Origin: Clostridia bacterium
GTDB taxonomy: Bacteria; Bacillota; Clostridia; UBA1381
DNA length: 6,315 bases
NCBI GenBank assembly: GCA_900751685.1
Contig: CAADSR010000031.1
Coordinates: 1-6,315, forward strand
Direction of reading: 5' to 3'
Shown here: piece after piece, positions 1 through 5,527 of the stretch
Numbering within the stretch: the first letter of the stretch is position 1
Layout of the letters: every line of letters starts with the position of its first letter
Notes under the pieces: model-generated
Databases searched by the model: none
What the model was told of the DNA's origin: nothing
Seen by the model: only the letters and a program-made list of their open reading frames with translations
Position numbers and translations under genes: made by a program

Positions 1-227
1 ATTAGGGCACTTGTATCATTACTAGTGGAGGAAATACGGAAATTTGAAGTGTCAGAATCACTTGTGACCCAATAAGATAACCGGTTGGGTTGAGCATTCC
101 AAATCACTCCGGCAATATTATAATTTGCTGTCTGTGCAGCAAAACTGGGAACTGCAAAAGAGGTTATGATCATACTTGCTGAACAAACAGATGCTAATAT
201 CTTTTTTAAAAACGTGCCTTTCTTCAT
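1..227 (-). CDS. Secreted protein of unknown function (N-terminal part, cut by window edge)
   Basis: I read 75 complete codons from an ATG at 225-227; the frame stays open to the left edge, so the C-terminus is missing. The protein begins MKKGTFLKKILASVC and has a classic Sec signal peptide: a Lys-rich start, a hydrophobic core (about residues 10-25) and a likely signal peptidase I cut after the SFA of VPSFA (about residue 30). No lipobox Cys is placed for lipoprotein processing. The mature part starts AQTANYNIAGVIWNAQ and is rich in Ser, Thr, Asn and Asp, as in an extracellular beta-rich protein, but I do not recognise a family from the 45 residues seen. The start is supported by an AGGAGGG site 7 nt upstream. 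A terminator closes the upstream GH95 gene and this gene has its own promoter and palindrome, so it is probably a separate transcription unit. Coding and secreted status are well supported; function is unknown. Confidence 0.85.
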   Translation of the reverse strand, partial: MKKGTFLKKILASVCSASMIITSFAVPSFAAQTANYNIAGVIWNAQPNRLSYWVTSDSDTSNFRISSTSNDTSAL

Positions 228-234
228 TTTATAA

Positions 235-241
235 CCCTCCT
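235..241 (-). promoter_or_regulatory. Ribosome binding site of the left secreted gene
   Basis: On the minus strand this reads AGGAGGG, a near-perfect Shine-Dalgarno sequence, 7 nt before the ATG at 227. It fixes the start of the truncated secreted gene. Confidence 0.85.
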
Positions 242-279
242 AAAATAATTTGTCAAAAATAAAATAAATATAACGGTCA

Positions 280-291
280 AGAAACGTTTCT
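280..291. promoter_or_regulatory. 12-bp perfect palindrome, candidate repressor operator
   Basis: AGAAACGTTTCT is its own reverse complement and has a central CG, the usual shape of LacI/GalR-family operators. It begins a few bases downstream of the expected transcription start of the minus-strand promoter at 300-327, where a bound repressor would block transcription. The outer bases do not match the CcpA cre consensus (TG at the left end and CA at the right are absent), so a dedicated LacI-type regulator is more likely than general catabolite repression. The palindrome and its position are seen directly; the regulator class is inferred. Confidence 0.5.
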
Positions 292-299
292 CTGTCTTA

Positions 300-327
300 A
301 TTATACTATATTATTTATAAAATTCAA
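300..327 (-). promoter_or_regulatory. Sigma-70-type promoter for the left secreted gene
   Basis: On the minus strand there is a TTGAAT -35 box (322-327), a 16-nt spacer and a perfect TATAAT -10 box (300-305). The expected start is near 293, giving a leader of about 66 nt before the ATG at 227. It lies downstream of the GH95 terminator, consistent with independent transcription. The AT-rich context makes chance matches possible, but box quality and spacing are good. Confidence 0.6.
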
Positions 328-486
328 TTATCTGTACGTCTTCTACAATTGGATAGTGTGTTCGGCATTTTTATTGTAGAATTTTCACAAAACAAATTTT
401 CACTTCAAACTACATCTTATCGGATTTATGCAATTAATATCCAAAACCATACTCAACTTTGTTTAAAGGATTTCAACAAATTACAA

Positions 487-517
487 TACCGGCTCAAGAT
501 GATTGCATGAGCCGGTA
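487..517 (-). terminator. Hairpin terminator after the GH95 gene
   Basis: A perfect 10-bp stem (TACCGGCTCA with TGAGCCGGTA) encloses an 11-nt loop, about 27 nt past the TAG stop of the GH95 gene. On the minus strand it is followed by a T-rich but interrupted run (TTGTAATTTGTTG), so the U-tract is imperfect. The plus-strand side is also T-rich (TAATTTATTTT). A rho-independent terminator is the simplest reading, though the long loop and broken U-tract make its efficiency uncertain. Confidence 0.75.
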
Positions 518-543
518 CTATAATTTATTTTAAGAGAGAGGGC

Positions 544-3500
544 CTATTTAATATATGGTGCATACAGGGGATTCATCGTATCTAAGCCATTCCAAATAAA
601 CGCTTTTACTTGAGCACCCTTCAAAATGTTTATTTCAAAAGAATTATCACCACTGCTACTCTCTGCGAATGATACCGTATCAACGCCAAGCATGGTTCCT
701 TTTTTATCATAGCTTGCAAGGATAAGCACATCATCTGAAGCGGTATTCTTATTCTTTGTTACGACAACCGTATATCCGTGCTCTGTTTCATTGATTGATT
801 TGACCTCATAATCTTCTTTTACTACTTCATTGGTAGTAGTTATGGTATATTCCATTCCGGCAACTGCATTATTTAAAGTATATATGCCTTCTTTTCCGGC
901 TAGAATCTGTTCTTTCCCACTTGTATCTGTCACTTTAAGATTTACATCTTCAACATTGTATCCAAGTTTAATAGCTCCGTCCCTTATAGGCGTTATTGTA
1001 GCATTTTCTAGTTTATTTTCTGACCATGAAATATCCACTTTTGCGCCATCTTTTGTCTTAATCCCGTTAATTTCACCTTCCACCCAAGCCTGCGGCAATG
1101 CAGGCAGCAGATAAACTGTACCAGTCTGGGACTGCATTAATAGCTCCATAACTCCGGCAGCTGAGCCAAAATTCCCGTCAATCTGGAATGGCGCATGGGT
1201 ATCAAAAAGGTTTGCATAAGTTTTTTGTGCCAATTGGAACCGGAACAATTCAAGTGCTTTATCTCCCTCAAGGGTTCTCGCCCATAATAAAAACTTATTT
1301 GAGCAGGACCAGCCCGTAGAATCGTCGCCACGCTTCGTTAAAACAGTCTTTGCACCTTCTAAAAACTCAGGTGTATCACGGCTAATAAGCGTTCCGGGAT
1401 ATAATCCCACAAGATGTGAAATATGACGGTGTGTTGGGTCTCCCAAGGGTTTCCCGTTTGCATCCGTATTATATGTTGTTTCCTCGGCCCATTCCTTTAT
1501 TTGCCCATCCTCCCCTAATTCAACAGGCACTTCAAGATGATTCCTTATTTCTTTCCATGCCCCTACCTTGTCGGGATCAGCATCCAAAGCCTCTGCGGCT
1601 GCTATTGTATAATCATACATTCCCGCAACAAGCTGTAAGTCATATTTTATTCCTTCGTGGGTAGGCCCCTGTTCCGGAGACCGCCCGGACCATGTTGTAT
1701 AATAATATCCATCAGGATACTTTTCCACATCCGTTGTTGTTTTTTTCAAGTTCTTATACATATACTGCGTATAAAAATTGGCTACCTTGCGCATAATTGG
1801 ATAAATATCATTTTCTAAAAGCTGCTTATCCCCCGTTGTCTGATATAAATCCCATAAATTATACATAAGCCATGCCGTATTGCCCGGTGATTGAATACTT
1901 GTTCCTCCCGTGAGGTCCGTTGTACCCATAATGGCCTGCTTCGTATGCATAATAAACACTTCATCTTTTTCATCTGCTGAATCGGTAAATGTTATTCTAT
2001 TTCCGTCAAGCTGATATTCCTTAGGCGTTACGTTATAATAGTTTTTTGCAGTAATTTTACCTGCCGGAGCCTGTGCATTAAACCATTTAACGAGCGCCCT
2101 TGCACTATCAATTAAATTTGCACCGCCGGTAAACCAATAGTTCATTTCCATATTGATATTAATACAATAGCACGAACCCCATATTTCAGATACGGATTGA
2201 CACCATTTTCCTTGCAAGGTTGCGGGCATTGTTGTGGATCTGGAGGATGAGATCATCAAATAACGCGCATAGTTATAATGGAGCTCCTCCAGATGGCGGT
2301 CAAGTGACTTGTACGCTGTACCGTCATAAGAAACACTCGTTGTACCGTCCGCATTCTCCTTTGTTCCTACTACATTTTTAAAGGATGCCTGAAGCTCATT
2401 TGTAGGAGTAGTAGAAACAGTGTCTGTAAGCTTAAACCCAACCGTATCAAACTGTGCCTTGTAATCTTTCACATGTGCCGATTTTAATTCATCATATGAA
2501 AGCTCTAAGGCTCTATACAATCTTCCAGCCGCTTTTTCAATTGCATACTCAAGGCCTCTTTCATTCTTATATTGTACTACGGTTGGATCAGCATTTCCAT
2601 TTTCGTCAAGAACAAACCGGCTAGGGTCGTAATCTGTAGATGCTGCCACTACAATATATACATCGCTGGCATTTTCGACCCTTACTTTCCCATACTCATC
2701 TGCGATTGCGCCATCACTGCTATTTAAAATGACCTTTAATTTTGTGCAGTATTCAAGGTCAGATTCCTGATTCCATGACGCGTTTCCACCGCTGCTATAA
2801 GGCTCGGAATCCTTCAGCTTTCCAGTGACCGTGATCTCACCATTATTTACACTGATATCTCCGGGATGTGCCGACACCGGATTCACTGTAAAATTAAGCT
2901 TTCCAGCCTGGTCAGCAGTATAACGCATCACGATCACTTCACCAGGATAGCTTGCAAAATATTCCCGGCTATACTTTACACTGTCATATTCATACTTGAC
3001 ATGGGCAACGGCTTCATCCAGATTAAGGTCACGATAATAATTTGTAACCTTTGTCCCTTCAGGCAACCCAAAATCAACAAAAATATTTCCAGCATTCATA
3101 TATCCATTGATCCCCTCACTCATTTGGGGATTTGTATAAGTAGGGCCTACACTGTTTTGTACCCCCCTATAGCCAGATGCCCAGAAGGTTTCTTCGTTAA
3201 ACTGGATATGGTCTTTTGCGGGCATTCCAAACAGCATTGCTCCCATATAGCCGTTGCCGATCGGCAAGGCCTGCTGCTCCCAATCCTCGCCATGCTGTGC
3301 GTAAATTGTAGCAGTATTTTTATTACTCCATGCTCCAGTCTTATACCAAAGTAAATTATTTGTAGTAACATTTTCCTTGATCACTTCATCATAATGATCT
3401 TCCGCATATGTGGCTCTTGACGTATATGTATTGACTAATGCAGGGTCTACGCCTCCCGGCGCTCCTTGAGGGGTCAATACACCCGTCCCCATCCCCATTC

Positions 3501-5157
3501 CGGATTTTTCACCGGTGACCCAATCCGCTACCATAGGGATCCCTTTATAAATACCATTTGTAATATCAGCCTGCGCTGTGGTCAAGACCTCATCATTTGA
3601 AACAATATAAGCCCTTATGTAGCTTGCTTTTTTCATTTCAGTTGGTGTTTTTACGGAGTAAACCCCCTGTTTCAAAGCCTGAAGCTCAAACGTATTATTT
3701 ACAAGGCATACATCATCCTTGTTAAACACACTGACTATTGCCTTAGCCGAAGGAATCTCCTCTTTTACCCTTACCGCTAAAGCATGCACAGCATTCTTCT
3801 CTCCAAATTCTGTTGTCCCACTGGATAATATGATTCCTTCCATATTGATTTTAGCATCGTCGATCTGTTTTTGTGTCCTTATATAAATGTCGATTGTTCC
3901 CGAAACTCCATTTTCAACACTTGTTGCTTTGACTGTGACCTTACCACTCTGGTTTCCCGCTATAATAACCCCATTTTCAACCGTACATCCCAAAGAGTCC
4001 CCTACGAACTCCCATGTCATTTCTTTTTCAGGAAGAACCGTGCCTGTATCAGCAATGGAAATTGCTTTTAAGTTCCTATTTTCTCCTACAAGGATTTCAT
4101 TTTTACCTGCAATCTGTACTTCACCTGCAAAAGCATACCCCTTCAACTCAAGTGCGATCCGCTGTGAGACGCCCCCACTGCTTGCTTTTATGAAATAAGT
4201 TCCCGGCTCAGCGCTATGCTCAATTGACAACAGGCCATTTTCTGAAATACTCATGCCCTCAGGATGTATCTCCTGTTCGCCCACGTCCTCAATAGAATAA
4301 TCTATAGATGCATTGGACAATACAACCGAGGTTTCCGTAGGAACTACAGCTCCATTTTTATTATATGCAAGCAGGTATTCAGCGTCCGCATGATATTGAA
4401 CTGTTGATACACTTCCTTCCCCCGGAAGATACTGCGTGGTCATGTTATCCTCTGCGCTTATACTCAGTTGGGATACTTTAGGCTCTGATACCTTAAAATT
4501 TGCCACTGCGATACTATAACCCTGATTGGACACAATGCCAATATGGGTCAGCTTAGAGATATTTGATATGTATTTGTCGAATCTCCCCTTGTGGGAATAT
4601 ACCGTTCCATCCTGATGATCGATCATATATAAATCACCCTTTTTTGCAGACGTATCCGCAATTACAATATAGTGCATCCAACGGTCAAAATATGCTGTAG
4701 CCTTTGTTCCACCTAAGGCATTAACATAATCTGAGCTTGTGCCTCCCTGGGATAAGATATTGTCGGGCTCTCCTTTCCCATTACCACGGTAGCCGATCAC
4801 CCCTGCGACTGTATCACCTTCCATTAAAGCAATTCCGCCGGTATTGCCGCCTTCTATTAAATTATCACTTGTTCCGTCCGCCTTTTTGCTTGGAATCATC
4901 ATATCAAATTCAACACATACAAAAGAGCCATAATCAAAGGCTGCACTTTTGGGTACAGATGCCGCTGTGCTTCCATCTGCAACCATATATTCCCCGATCT
5001 CTGCATCAGTCCCATACCGCGCACCAGATATGTTAGACCAGCCATCAAATCCAGCCGCAGCCAAAGAAACGAACGGAACTGAAAAAATCATATTAAGCGC
5101 CAATATAGTACTCATTGCTGCTGCCGCCAATTTTCGGTGTATTTTTTTTAATTTCAT
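544..5157 (-). CDS. Secreted multi-domain GH95 glycosidase (alpha-L-fucosidase family)
   Basis: A 1537-residue exported enzyme of glycoside hydrolase family 95, a family of inverting exo-glycosidases that remove terminal alpha-L-fucose (usually alpha-1,2-linked) or alpha-L-galactose from glycans. Order of parts: signal peptide 1-35 (basic start, hydrophobic 11-30, cut near SLAAA); LamG-like beta-sandwich about 36-228; Ig-like (Big-type) modules about 230-340 and 343-428; another beta-rich module about 430-540; Gly/Met-rich linker; GH95 N-terminal beta domain about 603-880 (LPIGNGYMGAMLFG, 631-644); (alpha/alpha)6 catalytic barrel about 950-1350; GH95 C-terminal beta domain to about 1440; extra module 1446-1537. 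Family motifs include LQGKW (981-985), NIN (1000-1002), SPEQGP (1160-1165), HRHISHL (1243-1249) and QIDGNFG (1325-1331). By comparison with B. bifidum AfcA, N1000, N1002, general acid E1162 and D1327 are the likely catalytic residues. C998 is atypical. No LPXTG or other cell-wall anchor is seen. The start is set by AAGGAG 7 nt upstream. Family is near certain; the exact substrate is not. Confidence 0.95.
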   Translation of the reverse strand: MKLKKIHRKLAAAAMSTILALNMIFSVPFVSLAAAGFDGWSNISGARYGTDAEIGEYMVADGSTAASVPKSAAFDYGSFVCVEFDMMIPSKKADGTSDNLIEGGNTGGIALMEGDTVAGVIGYRGNGKGEPDNILSQGGTSSDYVNALGGTKATAYFDRWMHYIVIADTSAKKGDLYMIDHQDGTVYSHKGRFDKYISNISKLTHIGIVSNQGYSIAVANFKVSEPKVSQLSISAEDNMTTQYLPGEGSVSTVQYHADAEYLLAYNKNGAVVPTETSVVLSNASIDYSIEDVGEQEIHPEGMSISENGLLSIEHSAEPGTYFIKASSGGVSQRIALELKGYAFAGEVQIAGKNEILVGENRNLKAISIADTGTVLPEKEMTWEFVGDSLGCTVENGVIIAGNQSGKVTVKATSVENGVSGTIDIYIRTQKQIDDAKINMEGIILSSGTTEFGEKNAVHALAVRVKEEIPSAKAIVSVFNKDDVCLVNNTFELQALKQGVYSVKTPTEMKKASYIRAYIVSNDEVLTTAQADITNGIYKGIPMVADWVTGEKSGMGMGTGVLTPQGAPGGVDPALVNTYTSRATYAEDHYDEVIKENVTTNNLLWYKTGAWSNKNTATIYAQHGEDWEQQALPIGNGYMGAMLFGMPAKDHIQFNEETFWASGYRGVQNSVGPTYTNPQMSEGINGYMNAGNIFVDFGLPEGTKVTNYYRDLNLDEAVAHVKYEYDSVKYSREYFASYPGEVIVMRYTADQAGKLNFTVNPVSAHPGDISVNNGEITVTGKLKDSEPYSSGGNASWNQESDLEYCTKLKVILNSSDGAIADEYGKVRVENASDVYIVVAASTDYDPSRFVLDENGNADPTVVQYKNERGLEYAIEKAAGRLYRALELSYDELKSAHVKDYKAQFDTVGFKLTDTVSTTPTNELQASFKNVVGTKENADGTTSVSYDGTAYKSLDRHLEELHYNYARYLMISSSRSTTMPATLQGKWCQSVSEIWGSCYCININMEMNYWFTGGANLIDSARALVKWFNAQAPAGKITAKNYYNVTPKEYQLDGNRITFTDSADEKDEVFIMHTKQAIMGTTDLTGGTSIQSPGNTAWLMYNLWDLYQTTGDKQLLENDIYPIMRKVANFYTQYMYKNLKKTTTDVEKYPDGYYYTTWSGRSPEQGPTHEGIKYDLQLVAGMYDYTIAAAEALDADPDKVGAWKEIRNHLEVPVELGEDGQIKEWAEETTYNTDANGKPLGDPTHRHISHLVGLYPGTLISRDTPEFLEGAKTVLTKRGDDSTGWSCSNKFLLWARTLEGDKALELFRFQLAQKTYANLFDTHAPFQIDGNFGSAAGVMELLMQSQTGTVYLLPALPQAWVEGEINGIKTKDGAKVDISWSENKLENATITPIRDGAIKLGYNVEDVNLKVTDTSGKEQILAGKEGIYTLNNAVAGMEYTITTTNEVVKEDYEVKSINETEHGYTVVVTKNKNTASDDVLILASYDKKGTMLGVDTVSFAESSSGDNSFEINILKGAQVKAFIWNGLDTMNPLYAPYIK

Positions 5158-5164
5158 AACACTT

Positions 5165-5170
5165 CTCCTT
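5165..5170 (-). promoter_or_regulatory. Ribosome binding site of the GH95 gene
   Basis: The minus strand reads AAGGAG, 7 nt before the ATG at 5155-5157. It confirms this start, which also gives an intact signal peptide. Confidence 0.85.
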
Positions 5171-5305
5171 TATTTTATAATATTGCTATAAAATCTATAT
5201 CATAAGCCACTTCCCCGCCCTTTTCCTATCCTCAATATTTGAGAAACACCTCCATTTCAGCTCTGTTTATCCTTCTATTTTCTTATATTCTATACTATTG
5301 ATTAT

Positions 5306-5334
5306 ATTGTACTATAATTTCGCTGCTTTTTCAT
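5306..5334 (-). promoter_or_regulatory. Probable weak, activator-type promoter of the GH95 gene
   Basis: On the minus strand a TACAAT -10 box (5306-5311) follows an ATGAAA -35 box (5329-5334; 4 of 6 bases match TTGACA) at a 17-nt spacing. The -35 lies inside the proximal copy of a 12-bp direct repeat, the layout of an AraC-activated promoter. An adjacent TATAAT at 5301-5306 could serve instead but has no good -35 at 17 nt. The start would be near 5299, giving an mRNA leader of about 140 nt. Confidence 0.45.
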
Positions 5335-5355
5335 CTTATTTCGTTTCATCTTATT
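5329..5355. repeat. 12-bp direct repeat, candidate AraC-family binding site
   Basis: TTTCATCTTATT occurs twice without mismatch (5329-5340 and 5344-5355), separated by 3 nt, so the period is 15 bp. It overlaps and extends just upstream of the GH95 -35 region and lies about 175 nt before the divergent AraC-family gene. AraC-family proteins commonly bind direct repeats next to or over the -35. The 15-bp period is shorter than the roughly 21 bp of classical AraC half-sites, so the assignment is an inference. Confidence 0.5.
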
Positions 5356-5367
5356 ATCATATAGATA

Positions 5368-5381
5368 CTTCTGGTCAGAAG
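5368..5381. repeat. Short inverted repeat in the divergent control region
   Basis: CTTCTG, a 2-nt centre GT, then CAGAAG form a perfect 6-bp dyad 12 nt from the distal copy of the direct repeat. It could be an operator for either divergent gene. A dyad this short can also arise by chance in AT-rich DNA. Confidence 0.35.
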
Positions 5382-5468
5382 CAAAAGCTTTTTTCAATCA
5401 ATTGACTTTTTATCTGAGGTATGATAAAACTATTATAGGATACATTTCCTTCACTTAAAACAACAAAT

Positions 5469-5487
5469 TTTTCAAACGGTGTGAAAA
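5469..5487. repeat. Dyad upstream of the AraC-family gene
   Basis: TTTTCA, a 7-nt centre (AACGGTG) and TGAAAA form a 19-bp dyad about 40 bp before the regulator's ATG. It could be an autoregulatory operator or a promoter-proximal site. The arms are only 6 bp and AT-rich, so support is weak. Confidence 0.25.
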
Positions 5488-5510
5488 TAACTATACCAAT
5501 TTGATTTAAA

Positions 5511-5514
5511 AGGA
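5511..5514 (+). promoter_or_regulatory. Weak ribosome binding site of the AraC-family gene
   Basis: AGGA lies 13 nt before the ATG at 5528-5530, longer than the usual 6-9 nt. In-frame ATGs at codons 11 and 19 have no better site, and the first ATG gives the normal N-terminal length for this family, so I keep it. The poor site suggests low regulator synthesis. Confidence 0.45.
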
Positions 5515-5527
5515 AACGGCGGTTTTA

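Larger units (their letters stand above)
242..543. other. Non-coding region between GH95 gene and left secreted gene
   Basis: This is about 300 nt of AT-rich DNA with no credible coding frame on either strand. It holds the GH95 terminator (487-517), the promoter (300-327) and the palindrome (280-291). In the remaining stretch, about 330-480, I see no gene, RNA or repeat that I can support. Confidence 0.75.
5171..5527. other. Divergent intergenic control region (GH95 / AraC)
   Basis: About 357 nt of AT-rich DNA separate two genes reading away from each other. It contains the GH95 leader and promoter, the direct repeat, the two dyads, a small hairpin (CTCAA TAT TTGAG, 5231-5243) and an unused Shine-Dalgarno-like GGAGGTG (minus, 5247-5253). 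For the AraC gene a TTGACT at 5402-5407 is a possible -35, but candidate -10 boxes (TATGAT at 5420-5425, TATTAT at 5431-5436) are badly spaced, so I do not call that promoter. No coding gene or RNA gene is supported here. Confidence 0.7.

Noticed and set aside
279..292. CcpA cre site at the AAACGTTT palindrome
   Set aside because: The central CG fits, but the required outer TG and CA are replaced by AA and TC, so it is a poor match to the cre consensus.
544..650. Sortase or S-layer anchor at the GH95 C-terminus
   Set aside because: The protein ends in a beta-rich module finishing APYIK, with no LPXTG, no terminal hydrophobic helix and no SLH repeats.
830..1114. Plus-strand open frame of 94 codons, hydrophobic in part
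   Set aside because: The hydrophobic look comes from reading beta-rich coding DNA backwards. It is fully inside the GH95 gene and lacks a ribosome binding site.
2866..3354. A 162-codon open frame on the plus strand
   Set aside because: It lies wholly antisense to the GH95 catalytic region, whose motifs are clear. It has no ribosome binding site and its translation, rich in Ile, Cys and His, resembles no protein family.
3871..4198. Overlapping plus-strand open frames of 66 and 103 codons
   Set aside because: Both are antisense to the Ig-like modules of the GH95 gene, overlap each other in different frames and have no start signals; they are shadows of the real gene.
5383..5392. AAAAGCTTTT palindrome in the divergent region
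   Set aside because: A 10-bp AT-rich palindrome is easily found by chance here and has no clear relation to a promoter element.
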